A stretch of 64,000 nt of DNA from Paracoccus maritimus. GTDB taxonomy: Bacteria; Pseudomonadota; Alphaproteobacteria; Rhodobacterales; Rhodobacteraceae. Under the pieces are notes generated by a model, which was not told the DNA's origin, searched no databases, and saw only the letters and a list, made by a program, of their open reading frames with translations. This document shows positions 18,015-26,167 of this stretch, one piece after another; position 1 is the first letter of the stretch, and each line of letters opens with the position of its first letter. Location of the stretch: assembly GCF_025195095.1 (NCBI RefSeq), contig NZ_JANAVZ010000008.1, positions 62,001-126,000 of the forward strand, given 5' to 3'. Made by a program: the position numbers and the translations under genes.

Positions 18015-18989
18015 ATGGGCCAGCTGGTTGACGGCGTCTGGAAGGACGAATGGTACGACACCGACGCGCATGACGGCGAATTCGTTCGCGACAGCGCGAA
18101 ATACCGCAGTTGGGTGACGGCCGACGGCACGCCCGGCCCGACCGGCGACGGCGGGTTCAAGGCCGAAACCGGGCGTTATCACCTCTATGTCTCCTACGCC
18201 TGCCCGTGGGCGCATCGGGCGCTGATCTTCCGCGCGCTGAAGGATCTGACCGACCATATCCAGGTCTCGGCGGTCCATCCCGACATGCTGTCCGAGGGCT
18301 GGGAATTCCGCCAGGACTTTCCCGGCGCGACCGGCGACCTTCTGTTCGACAGCGCCTACATGCGCGACATCTATCTGCGCGCGAACCCCAAGGCGTCCGG
18401 TCGCGTCACCGTGCCGGTTCTGTGGGACCGTGAACGCGACACGATCGTGTCGAACGAAAGCGCCGACATCATCCGCATGTTCAATTCCGCCTTCGACGGG
18501 ATCACCGGCAACGACGACGATTACTGGCCGGAACATCTGCGCGACCAGATCGAACAGGTGAACGCTCGCATCTACGACACCGTGAACAACGGCGTCTACA
18601 AGGCCGGCTTCGCGACCTCGCAGGCCGCCTATGACAGGGCGGTCACGCCGCTGTTCGACAGCCTCGACTGGATCGAGGGGCTGCTGGCCCGGACCCGCTA
18701 TCTGACCGGCCAGCGCATCACCGAGGCCGACTGGCGCCTGTTCACCACCATCGCCCGCTTCGATCCGGTCTATCACACGCATTTCAAATGCAACCGCCGC
18801 CGCGTCGTCGACTATCCGAACCTGTGGGGCTGGGCGCGTGAACTGTATCAATGGCCCGGCGTCGCGCCCACCGTCCGCCCCGACCATTTCGTGCGCCACT
18901 ACTACTACAGCCACGACACGGTGAACCCGCACCGCATCATCCCCATCGGCCCCGACGAGGACTGGACCGCCCCGCACGGCAGGGGCTAA
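18015..18989 (+). CDS. Glutathionyl-hydroquinone reductase (GST family, YqjG/EcmA type)
   Basis: Reduces glutathionyl-hydroquinones with glutathione in the cytosol, using a catalytic cysteine. It has about 324 residues; Cys63 lies in YVSYACPWAHRALIFRAL, the family active-site motif. The C-terminal helical GST domain carries ITEADWRLFTTIARFDPVYHTHFKCN, conserved in this group. The ATG at 18015 is preferred because the GGAGG at 18002-18006 is 8 bp upstream; ATG 18009 is too close. It is 53 bp after the MFS gene and could be co-transcribed. Confidence 0.92.
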   Translation: MGQLVDGVWKDEWYDTDAHDGEFVRDSAKYRSWVTADGTPGPTGDGGFKAETGRYHLYVSYACPWAHRALIFRALKDLTDHIQVSAVHPDMLSEGWEFRQDFPGATGDLLFDSAYMRDIYLRANPKASGRVTVPVLWDRERDTIVSNESADIIRMFNSAFDGITGNDDDYWPEHLRDQIEQVNARIYDTVNNGVYKAGFATSQAAYDRAVTPLFDSLDWIEGLLARTRYLTGQRITEADWRLFTTIARFDPVYHTHFKCNRRRVVDYPNLWGWARELYQWPGVAPTVRPDHFVRHYYYSHDTVNPHRIIPIGPDEDWTAPHGRG

Positions 18990-19104
18990 GCGGGCCTGCA
19001 CGGGCAGCTAAGGGCTGGCCGGCGTTGCGTCTGCCAGCGGGAACCACCGTGGGCCGGCCCCACTGCGACCGAATCCCTGCAGGGCTGCTTGTGTCTGCGA
19101 TCAA

Positions 19105-19212
19105 CCCTGCAAACCATGCGTTCGCGGATCTGACGTCGCACGCAGCGCGCGCGTGTACAGCCTGTTCACCGCTTGCGCCCCTTTCACGACCGCAGCGCCG
19201 CGCAGCAGGCGG
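19105..19212 (+). repeat. Diverged inverted repeat, left copy (bounds the Hint/DMT island)
   Basis: This stretch and the reverse complement of 21640-21768 share two well-conserved cores. They are CCCTGCAAA..TGCGTT.CGCGGATC (19105-19130) and GTGYACAGCCTGTWCACCGC followed by TTGCGC (19153-19178), in the same order and at similar spacing, with weaker similarity running on to about 19212. It lies in the 347-bp gap between the hydroquinone reductase and the Hint gene, where I see no gene. It might be an intergenic repeat family or the remnant of a mobile unit. Confidence 0.6.
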
Positions 19213-19336
19213 CCTGGGCAATAGCCCGACTGTGGCAATGGCGGGCGCGACGTGAAGGAAACTAGAATTTATCTATGCGGTTACAACGCTGGTTTTCTGC
19301 AATTGCAGTATTGATCTAAATCGGCACCAATCATCT

Positions 19337-20332
19337 CTAATCGTTTGCATAATGCCGTGTTTCCAGAAGCGGTTTCTTGTTTTTCAAATGACGCGCGACA
19401 AGCTTTTTTTGCATCTTGCCACAGGGAAGCTCTCGTGCCGGTTTCGGCTTGTAATCCAAGTTGGCGATATCGGGGAAGATCAGGTTTATTTCATCACGGG
19501 CCTCCTGTGAAATGGAGGCCAGGGCTTCAGGTCCTGTGTACAAGCTTTCGGTCGGCGCGCCCTCCGCAAAGATCACTTGGTGCTGGTCAAAGAGAAGGTG
19601 AAAATATTCAACCTCTGTTACGCTCTCGTCCACGTAGATGCCCGGAAATTCGGTCAACTTGATCGCTGATACCAGTACGTCGGTTGTTCCGAAAATTCGT
19701 TCGGTCGTACTCGACGACACCAGCATTCTATGCTGGCGAGACACAAGCAAATCACGCTTTGGCAGACCCTGTCCCAATGCTGCAGCCACGATCCGGACGG
19801 GCCTAAGCTTGGGGTTTTCAGACAATTCCCGCGCTGAATATGATTTTCTAATGATCGTCCGTAGCTCAGCAAATTGACCAGAGCAATTTTTGATAAGGTC
19901 GCCTGCGCTTAAATTTTCCACATCAACCAAGCCATTGGATGACAAGATACTGGTACCAGCAACAAAGCACGGCGGCCCTAGCGAAGACGTGGAAGTTGGA
20001 CCCTGACTATTTACGAAGGTCGAGCCAGAGAATGACGACGTCTGCAGAACACTGCCGTCGGTGGGCGTAAACAAGACGCGTCCATCAGCAAGAAAGAAGG
20101 TGGTTCCAACTATTGTCGCACTTCCTCCGCCCGGTAAAATTGCAGTTACCGTATCACCGGGCCAGGACTGTTCAATGTCCACACCATCAATCGAGTCGTC
20201 GCCAAATCTTGAGACCAGATCGTTATCGTTCTGGTCAACTATGTCAAAAAATGAAACACTTAAAGTGCTTCCGACCGAAGGCGGATTTGCCGGGTCGATC
20301 AGCCAAAACTGCTCCGTGTATGTCGTAGGCAT
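19337..20332 (-). CDS. Hint (hedgehog/intein) domain protein
   Basis: A 331-residue protein. The first 120 residues are a beta-rich, Asp/Ser/Gly-rich region without a recognised domain (MPTTYTEQFWLIDPANPP...). From Cys122 it has a Hint_2 domain: CFVAGTSILSSNGLVDVENLSAGDLI, then DLLVSRQHRMLV and a DVLVSAIKL strand. Cys122 is the expected nucleophile of a self-processing domain. Such proteins in Rhodobacteraceae often have RTX or adhesin-like N parts and no signal peptide. Base composition is clearly lower in GC than the neighbours, suggesting transfer. What it processes, if anything, is unknown. Confidence 0.82.
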   Translation of the reverse strand: MPTTYTEQFWLIDPANPPSVGSTLSVSFFDIVDQNDNDLVSRFGDDSIDGVDIEQSWPGDTVTAILPGGGSATIVGTTFFLADGRVLFTPTDGSVLQTSSFSGSTFVNSQGPTSTSSLGPPCFVAGTSILSSNGLVDVENLSAGDLIKNCSGQFAELRTIIRKSYSARELSENPKLRPVRIVAAALGQGLPKRDLLVSRQHRMLVSSSTTERIFGTTDVLVSAIKLTEFPGIYVDESVTEVEYFHLLFDQHQVIFAEGAPTESLYTGPEALASISQEARDEINLIFPDIANLDYKPKPARELPCGKMQKKLVARHLKNKKPLLETRHYAND

Positions 20333-20606
20333 TGCACCCTTTCATCGTTAGACCAACCTCTAAGCAGGCCGGTACCACGGCAGACTAGCAGAACAACGAC
20401 CTGCGACGGCGCGGATGCGGCCAAGGTCTGCGATTTTGCGCGAAATTTGTTAACTCTTTGTCACATCCGGCATTTTCGCGACAGGTTGGGTCTCCTGTCA
20501 AGCGAGATGCATTGGCGTATCAACCTGAGATTGTATCTTGAAACGAATTTCTGGAATTTGGCGAAATTGGTCGGTCAGCATATGATTTAATCGCAACGAT
20601 CGAATG

Positions 20607-21506
20607 CTAGCCGGCCTGTGGCCGCGATCGATGTCGGGATGGCCAAACCTCAAGCACGCCCGCGCACAGAACCAGACCGCCGCCCAGGATTTCCAAGGGC
20701 GCAAGGTGTTCCGCAGCAAGGGCAGCAGCCGAGACGGCGCCAACGATGACTTCGGTCATCAACAGGATCCCGACACGGGCAGGTTCAAGCCGTATGGTTG
20801 CCCACATCAGGCATCCTATTGAAAGTCCCCACCACAGTGCACCGGTGACAAACGCTGTTCCAAGCGGTTCGATCATGTCCAGAACATGCAGCCCGCTTGG
20901 GACAGGTTCGAGGAACGGTGCGAGCACAAGTGTTGCGGCGGCCCCAGTGGCGAACACGAAGGCCGATGGGCCGGGTCCAAGTGTTGACCGCGCACGCATT
21001 CCCGTCGTCCCGACCGACCAGAGAATACCGGCGACGAGCGCCATCCATTCCCCCGGGCCGCGCGGTATCGGCAGTTCTCCGTCAGCGCTGAGCATGACGA
21101 TCAGCCCGGCCAAACCTGTCAGAATTGCCAGCACCCGAAGGCGCGACGTCTCCCAGCCCATCACATAGCGACCGATCAGCGTGCTCCAGACCGGGGTCAG
21201 GAAATAAAGTAGGATGATGATCGCGACCCGGCCGTAGATGAAGCCGACCGAATACAAGGCGAAAGCCGCGCCACCCATTGCGACCGAAACAATCGCGAGT
21301 CGGTCAGAGCACGCGATTTCCTTCCGTCGCGCGATTGCAAACGGACACAGGCAGCACGCGGCGGCGATCGTTATCGCAACCGTTCCCCAGGCTCCCGGCA
21401 GACCCATTTCGGAAATCGAGCGCACCGGCAGCCAATACAGTCCCCACAAGGCGCCTGTAAAAACCACAATGGCAGTTGCCAGGATTGCTTCACGCTGATG
21501 GGTCAT
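20607..21506 (-). CDS. DMT superfamily (EamA) transporter
   Basis: A 299-residue inner-membrane protein with about ten hydrophobic helices arranged as two EamA repeats. The first repeat is seen in FTGALWGLYWLPVRSISEMGLPGAWGTVA and the end of the first half in YFLTPVWSTLIGRYVMGWE. The second repeat contains LLMTEVIVGAVSAAALAAEHLAPLEILGGGLVL, the usual EamA ending. The start at 21506 is chosen over an in-frame one 51 bp upstream because it begins just before the first helix. No clear ribosome site is seen. It shares the low-GC island with the Hint gene; the exported compound is unknown. Confidence 0.85.
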   Translation of the reverse strand: MTHQREAILATAIVVFTGALWGLYWLPVRSISEMGLPGAWGTVAITIAAACCLCPFAIARRKEIACSDRLAIVSVAMGGAAFALYSVGFIYGRVAIIILLYFLTPVWSTLIGRYVMGWETSRLRVLAILTGLAGLIVMLSADGELPIPRGPGEWMALVAGILWSVGTTGMRARSTLGPGPSAFVFATGAAATLVLAPFLEPVPSGLHVLDMIEPLGTAFVTGALWWGLSIGCLMWATIRLEPARVGILLMTEVIVGAVSAAALAAEHLAPLEILGGGLVLCAGVLEVWPSRHRSRPQAG

Positions 21507-21639
21507 GAGAGTCGAATGGTCAGTAAAATTGGACCAGCAAATCGTTATCCTAGCCAAGCCTACCGTTCAACGCCGCGCACCGCATCCAAGGGATTTTCGC
21601 GTGCCCCAAGAAGTTGGATCGACAGCAGCTTCTTCGCCG

Positions 21640-21768
21640 GGCCGCTTCCTGCGCCTCTGTTGCGTGGCAGGCGGGTCGTGCAACGCGCGCAAGCGGTGTA
21701 CAGGCTGTGCACGCCCTGTGCGCGACCCGTGGACGCTGTGTGATCCGCGAAACGCAGCATTTGCAGGG
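21640..21768 (-). repeat. Diverged inverted repeat, right copy (bounds the Hint/DMT island)
   Basis: On the minus strand this is homologous to 19105-19212. The cores are at 21742-21768 (reverse complement begins CCCTGCAAATGCTGCG) and 21687-21712 (reverse complement GTGCACAGCCTGTACACCGC, then TTGCGC). The order is the same and spacing differs by only a few bases. It lies in a 507-bp gap (21507-22013) that holds this repeat and a terminator-like hairpin but no gene I can support. Confidence 0.6.
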
Positions 21769-21856
21769 ATTTTCGCGATCCAGCCGAAATCGCATGCATC
21801 GCGCAACGCGCGCACCCGTTGCGCGGTTCTGAGCCGAAAGATCCTGAAACGCGAAA

Positions 21857-21879
21857 CCCCGGCGCGGGAAACGCCGGGG
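21857..21879 (-). terminator. Rho-independent-like hairpin, probable end of the pqq transcript
   Basis: CCCCGGCG (21857-21864) and CGCCGGGG (21872-21879) form a perfect 8-bp stem with a 7-nt loop. On the minus strand it is followed by GTTTCGCGTTTC, a loose T-rich tail. It lies 134 bp past the stop of the SoxYZ-like gene, the last gene of the pqq unit. Confidence 0.6.
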
Positions 21880-22013
21880 CATCAGAGAGAGAGGGTGTGG
21901 CCGCATCCGCCGACCACTGGGCTTCGGTGGTCTAACGCCCGCCACGCGGGGCGGTTCCACAAAGAAACATATGCGCGAATTCCTGCCGTGACCGGCGTCG
22001 TTGGATGCCGCCG

Positions 22014-22790
22014 TCAGCCGGAAACGTCGAAGCTCTGATCCCAGATATTGCCATCGACATCCTCGGCATGGACCCGGATCGGCTGGCCGTTCGGGCGATA
22101 TGCAAAGCGGAACACCGGGTCTTCACTGACCGAAATGCCGGCCTTCATCGCGAACAGCAGATCGTCGCCCTGCCGCACCTCGAGCCGGTCGATGAAATTC
22201 GCGGGAATGTTCAGCAGTGTCACCTGATCGCGCTGCAGCCCCGAGAACATCGGATGCCGGATCATCAGCGTGCCGATGTTCCGGCCGTCCGCTTCGGCGG
22301 TTTTCCAGCGCATCTGGCCCTTGCTGGCCTCGACCGCAGCCATGTCCTTGCCGGCGGGGGCCGAACAGCCGCCCGAGGCCTTGACGAACCGACCGGCCAT
22401 GATCTTGCCGCCGTCCGCCCGAGTGCCGATCGCGCGCACGTCGGAATAGGCGTCCACGCGAACCCGCACCTCGAAATCCAGCGGCATCAGCGCGTCGCCG
22501 AAGCTGTATTCGGCGGCGACGGGGGCCGGATTCTCGTCGATGACCAGGGTCAGCTCGGTCAGGGGCGCAGCGTCCGGGGCCTGAGTCAGCCGGATCGGCA
22601 CGATGGCCGCATCGTTGGCACGGAAGGGCGCGTCCAGATCCAGCGCGGTGGCGTCGATCGGCGGTTCCTCGTTCAGCCCGACGACCGATTCACGCAGGTC
22701 GTTCCAGGTTTCCGAGGGCAGCAAGGGGTTGTCCTGCGCGAATGCGGGCGAGGCCAGCAGAAGCGCCGCGGCGGTAAGCCATGCCTTCAT
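22014..22790 (-). CDS. Quinoprotein dehydrogenase-associated SoxYZ-like carrier
   Basis: A 258-residue exported protein fusing a SoxY-like N half and a SoxZ-like C half. The signal peptide MKAWLTAAALLLASPAFAQ precedes a Glu/Asp-rich mature start. Residues around FVKASGGCSAPAG hold a conserved cysteine like the swinging-arm GGC of SoxY, and the C half has the SoxZ-like HPMFSGLQRD and IRVHAEDVDGNIWDQSF. Such carriers occur beside PQQ genes and quinoprotein dehydrogenases; their exact job is unknown. ATG 22790 is used (GGAGG 8 bp upstream); GTG 22793 is an alternative. It follows pqqE closely in one transcript. Confidence 0.86.
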   Translation of the reverse strand: MKAWLTAAALLLASPAFAQDNPLLPSETWNDLRESVVGLNEEPPIDATALDLDAPFRANDAAIVPIRLTQAPDAAPLTELTLVIDENPAPVAAEYSFGDALMPLDFEVRVRVDAYSDVRAIGTRADGGKIMAGRFVKASGGCSAPAGKDMAAVEASKGQMRWKTAEADGRNIGTLMIRHPMFSGLQRDQVTLLNIPANFIDRLEVRQGDDLLFAMKAGISVSEDPVFRFAYRPNGQPIRVHAEDVDGNIWDQSFDVSG

Positions 22791-22794
22791 CACT

Positions 22795-23943
22795 TCATCC
22801 TCCCTTTTTCATGCGCCGGTAGATGAATTCTGCCGTATCGGCGGCCGCATCCTCCTCGGCCCGCGCGACGACCTGCGCATGCAGCGGTGATTTCGAACAG
22901 ACCGGATCGGTCGCCCGCGCATCGCCCGCCAAGGCCATAGCTTGACACCGACAGCCGCCGAAATCCACGGTTTTCCGCTCACAAGACCGGCATGGTTCGG
23001 GCATCCATTCGGTGCCGCGAAAGGCGTTGAAGGCGTCGGACAGGTTCCAGATGTCGGACAGGCACCGGTCGCGGACATTGTCGAACCGCATCCAGTCGAT
23101 GGATTGGGCGGCATGACAGGGCAGGACCGATCCATCCGGCGCCACGTTCAGACCGGTGCTGCCCCAGCCGCCCATGCAGGCCTTGGGGTAGATCGCATGA
23201 TGATCGGCGGGCACATAGTCGATGACCATGCGGCCGCGCAGCCGCAGCCGGGATTCGTTGACGATGCGGCGAGCGAAGGCGGCCTGTTCCTGCGTCGGCA
23301 TCAGCGCGGCCCGGTTCAGGTCTGCCCATCCATGAAACTGGACCGTCGCCACCTCGATCCGCCGCGCGCCCAGGTGTTCGGCCAGATCGATCATGTCGGG
23401 CAGGCGCTCCATGTTCTGGCGGTGAACGACGGCATTGATGGTCAGCGGAAAGCCGATTTCGGTGACCCAGTCGGCGAAGCCCATCTTCTTGTCCCACGAC
23501 CCCGGATGGCCGCTGATCCGGTCGGCCATATCGGGGCGGATCCCCTGCAGGGACAGCTGAACATGATCGACACCCGCGCGGTCCAGTTCCAGCAGCCTGT
23601 CACGCGTGATGCCGATCCCCGAGGTGATCAGATTGACGTAAAGCCCCGCGTCGCGGGCGCTGGCGACGATCTGGGCCAGGTCGCGGCGCGCGCCGGGTTC
23701 GCCGCCCGATATATGGACCTGCAGGACGCCCAGATCGGCGGCCTCGCGGAATACCCGCGCCCAATCCTCGGCCGGCAATTCCTGCGCGGCACGGGTCAGT
23801 TCGACCGGGTTGGAACAATAGGGACAGGCCAGGGGGCAGCGGTGGGTGATCTCGGCCAGCATCGCCATGGGCAGGCCGGGCGTGACCGGGTTGCCGTCAA
23901 GGTCCCTTGGCTGAACGGGGGGCTGGCCGGGAAGATCCTTCAT
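22795..23943 (-). CDS. pqqE: PQQ biosynthesis radical SAM enzyme
   Basis: Forms the C-C bond between the conserved Glu and Tyr of PqqA, helped by PqqD. It has 382 residues. The radical SAM cluster motif is CPLACPYC with Cys36, Cys40 and Cys43, followed by the SAM-binding VHISGGEPGAR. The C-terminal SPASM domain supplies further Fe-S cysteines: ACMGGWG, VLPCHAAQ and CRSCERKTVDFGGCRCQA. Its ATG overlaps the pqqD stop by 4 bp. The SoxYZ-like gene follows within a few bases. Confidence 0.96.
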   Translation of the reverse strand: MKDLPGQPPVQPRDLDGNPVTPGLPMAMLAEITHRCPLACPYCSNPVELTRAAQELPAEDWARVFREAADLGVLQVHISGGEPGARRDLAQIVASARDAGLYVNLITSGIGITRDRLLELDRAGVDHVQLSLQGIRPDMADRISGHPGSWDKKMGFADWVTEIGFPLTINAVVHRQNMERLPDMIDLAEHLGARRIEVATVQFHGWADLNRAALMPTQEQAAFARRIVNESRLRLRGRMVIDYVPADHHAIYPKACMGGWGSTGLNVAPDGSVLPCHAAQSIDWMRFDNVRDRCLSDIWNLSDAFNAFRGTEWMPEPCRSCERKTVDFGGCRCQAMALAGDARATDPVCSKSPLHAQVVARAEEDAAADTAEFIYRRMKKGG

Positions 23944-24233
23944 GTCGCCTCCTTCAGAAAAACCATGCGGCGTTCAATCAGGCCGGTCAGGAAATCGCGG
24001 ATATCGCCCGCGATCTGATCCTGCGGTGCGTTGTAGCGCGCGGCGAGATCAGCAGCGATCTGGGACATGCTGCGCGCGCCGTCCAGTTCCGACAGGATCG
24101 CATCGCCGATCGGGTCCAGCTGCATGGCCCGTTCGGGCGCCTGCAGCACGCGAATGCCGCGCACCCGGTCGCCCTGCAGCCGCACGCCGCGCGGCAGATA
24201 GGGAATGTCGGTTGGTTCGATCAGCGGTTCCAT
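23940..24233 (-). CDS. pqqD: PQQ biosynthesis peptide chaperone
   Basis: A 97-residue protein that binds PqqA and presents it to PqqE. Family pattern: YLPRGVRLQGDRVRGIRVLQAPERAMQLDPIGDAILSELDGARSMSQIAADLAARYNAP, a winged helix-turn-helix fold (RRE-like). The ATG at 24233 overlaps the pqqC stop (TGATG), and its stop overlaps pqqE (ATGA). A longer frame reaches upstream across pqqC in another phase and is not the gene. Confidence 0.95.
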   Translation of the reverse strand: MEPLIEPTDIPYLPRGVRLQGDRVRGIRVLQAPERAMQLDPIGDAILSELDGARSMSQIAADLAARYNAPQDQIAGDIRDFLTGLIERRMVFLKEAT

Positions 24234-24982
24234 CAGGCCATGCCCTCGCCGGGCCGCCAGGCGCCGGGCGGGATGTTGCCTTCGACATAGCCGTGCCACA
24301 GCGCGTCCAGCTGCGCCCACAGCACATCGGTCTTGAAGATCAGCGCGGCGGCGGCGGCGTCCTGCTTTTCCTTGGTGTCGGCGTTGGTCAGAACGTAGTC
24401 GAGCCCGAATTTCACGTCCTCGGGCGCCTCGGTCAGGCGCTTCTTGAAATAGGCCAGGCTGGTGTCGTCGGCGAAATCGTAATGGGCCAGCAGCCCCTCG
24501 ATCCGCTGCGCGTGGATCCGTGGCGCGAACAACTCGGTCAGGCTGGCTGCAACGGCATCCAGCAGGGGCATGTCGCGCACGAAGCGCACATAGGCGTCCA
24601 CGGCAAAGCGCGTGGCGGGCATGATGCCCGTGCCGCCGGCGACATAGTCGGGGTCCAGCCCGACGGCCTGCGCCAACGCCAGCCAGCGACGGATGCCGCC
24701 GCCTTCGGTCGTTCCGCCGTCGTGATCCTCGATCCGCTTGCGCCAGGCCCGGCGCAGCGCGGGATCCTCGACGCGCGACATGAAGGCCGCGTCCTTCATC
24801 GGGATGCGGGACTGATACATCCAGCGATTGATGACCCAGGCGCGCACCTCGTCGGGGGTGCATTGCCCGCCATGCAGGCGGGCGTGGAACGGGTGGCGAT
24901 CGTGATAACGCTCGGCCCCGATGGCACGCAGCCGGGCCTCGAAATCCTCGCGCGATTGCGGGCCGTCATTGATGTCCTTCAC
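24233..24982 (-). CDS. pqqC: Pyrroloquinoline-quinone synthase
   Basis: Cofactor-free oxidase for the last step of PQQ synthesis: ring closure and an eight-electron oxidation. It has 249 residues from the GTG at 24982, which overlaps the pqqB stop by 4 bp (GTGA) and gives the family length of about 250. Typical segments are YHDRHPFHARLHGGQCTPDEVRAWVINRWMYQSRIP, IEDHDGGTTEGGGIRRWLALAQAVGLD and FAPRIHAQRIEGLLAHYDFADD. The conserved His and Tyr active-site residues are visible in these blocks. Confidence 0.96.
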   Translation of the reverse strand: MKDINDGPQSREDFEARLRAIGAERYHDRHPFHARLHGGQCTPDEVRAWVINRWMYQSRIPMKDAAFMSRVEDPALRRAWRKRIEDHDGGTTEGGGIRRWLALAQAVGLDPDYVAGGTGIMPATRFAVDAYVRFVRDMPLLDAVAASLTELFAPRIHAQRIEGLLAHYDFADDTSLAYFKKRLTEAPEDVKFGLDYVLTNADTKEKQDAAAAALIFKTDVLWAQLDALWHGYVEGNIPPGAWRPGEGMA

Positions 24983-25860
24983 AGCGTGATCTCCATACCG
25001 TCGCGGCCGATTTGCCATCCCCGCGCCTCGGCCCGTGCCGTCTCGGCGCTGGCCGGATCGGTCAGCGGGTTCGAATTGTTCATGTGGACGAAGACGCGCC
25101 GCCCGACAGGCACCCCGTCCAGCGCGGCGATCGTGTCGCTGGCGGCCATATGACCCATGCGGCGGCCGGTCTTGCGGCCCAGCCCCGCCCGGATCATCTC
25201 GTCATCCTGCCACAGCGTGCCGTCGAACAGCAGTGCATCGGCGTCCTTGATCCTTGCCGACAGCCAATCGGGCATCTCGGCGCAGCCGGGAATGTAAAGG
25301 GCGCGCCGACCGTTCGCTGCCAGTTCGACGCCCACGGTCGTCTCGCCCATCAGCCCGGTCTCGACGACCTCGCCTTCCTGATACAGCGGCACCTTTCCGG
25401 GCACGGCGAACAGGGTCGCGGTCAGGCCCGGCGCCAGGTCGATGGCCTGATCCAGCGCGACGGCCCTGCGCGGCACCAGATTCGGCTGCAGCGCGGCCAG
25501 CATCGGGTTCTGCGCCAGCGCGTCGTGAATGGCGGCGGTCGCAAAAAGATCGAAGGGCTGGCTTTCGCGCAGTGTCAGCAGACCCGCGACATGGTCGATA
25601 TCGCCGTTCGTCACCAGAACCGCGCGCAACGGCATGTCGCGCGGCCCGGTTGGATGCAGCGCAGGCGTAGCCGCCAGTTGCATCCTGATATCGGGCGAGG
25701 CGTTCAGGATCGCCCAGTGCCGCCCATCGGCGCTGACCGCGATCGAACTTTGCGTCATTGACGGGATGCGACCCGCGCGCGCAGCATCGCAATTTCGGCA
25801 ACCGCAGTTCCACTGCGGCAAACCTCCTCCTGCGGCTGCGCCTAGAATGATGATGTGCAT
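24979..25860 (-). CDS. pqqB: PQQ biosynthesis metallo-beta-lactamase fold protein
   Basis: Proposed iron-dependent hydroxylase acting on the peptide-derived precursor. It has 293 residues. The start MHIIILGAAAGGGLPQWNCGCRNCDAARAG carries the PqqB zinc cysteines, and SPDIRMQL and TNGDIDHVAGLLTLRE (a modified HxHxDH, here N-GDIDH) are the family signatures. HMNNSNPLTDPAS closes the metal site. It lies 72 bp after pqqA, with a hairpin between, and overlaps pqqC. Confidence 0.96.
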   Translation of the reverse strand: MHIIILGAAAGGGLPQWNCGCRNCDAARAGRIPSMTQSSIAVSADGRHWAILNASPDIRMQLAATPALHPTGPRDMPLRAVLVTNGDIDHVAGLLTLRESQPFDLFATAAIHDALAQNPMLAALQPNLVPRRAVALDQAIDLAPGLTATLFAVPGKVPLYQEGEVVETGLMGETTVGVELAANGRRALYIPGCAEMPDWLSARIKDADALLFDGTLWQDDEMIRAGLGRKTGRRMGHMAASDTIAALDGVPVGRRVFVHMNNSNPLTDPASAETARAEARGWQIGRDGMEITL

Positions 25861-25874
25861 ATCGGTCCAGACGA

Positions 25875-25907
25875 AACGGCCCTGCCCGAATAGGTCGGAC
25901 AGGGCCG
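25875..25907 (-). terminator. Attenuator-like hairpin between pqqA and pqqB
   Basis: CGGCCCTG (25876-25883) and CAGGGCCG (25899-25906) form an 8-bp perfect stem, extendable inward through CCCGA/TCGGA with one mismatch. On the minus strand it is followed by TTTCG. Partial termination here would raise PqqA precursor over the enzymes, as is known for other pqq operons. Confidence 0.65.
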
Positions 25908-25932
25908 GTTTTGCCTCTGTTCTATCAACTGA

Positions 25933-26025
25933 TCAGAACAGGACGGGCTCGTCCTCGGCCGGAGCGTACATGTTGATTTCCATGCCGCAGGCGATTTCCT
26001 TAAGGATCGGTTTCGTCCATGCCAT
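25933..26025 (-). CDS. pqqA: PQQ precursor peptide
   Basis: A 30-residue ribosomal peptide whose Glu and Tyr become PQQ. The conserved E-x-x-x-Y is EINMY, Glu16 and Tyr20, in MAWTKPILKEIACGMEINMY. ATG 26025 has GGAGGAG 8-9 bp upstream; the same frame is open further upstream but without a start signal. It is the first gene of the pqq unit. An AGCCGC/GCGGCT mini-hairpin (26049-26068) lies in its leader. Confidence 0.96.
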   Translation of the reverse strand: MAWTKPILKEIACGMEINMYAPAEDEPVLF

Positions 26026-26167
26026 TCTTGCTTCTCCTCCAATAGCTGGAGCCGCAGAAATCGCGGCTGGATTTAATGTTAGATGAGGGGCAGGATGAAT
26101 CAACACGACTAAGGTCGCAGTCACGGGAATTTGGCTGCGTGCGACCGTAGATCGGGAAGGTTCGGCA

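Noticed and set aside
18851..19255. Plus-strand frame running from the hydroquinone reductase into the repeat
   Set aside because: Most of it is the wrong frame of the reductase gene, and the rest is repeat sequence without a start signal.
21560..21799. Possible small protein on the minus strand over the right repeat copy
   Set aside because: The left copy in the same frame gives a partly similar peptide, but both copies have indels and no ribosome site, so nucleotide-level repeat homology explains it better.
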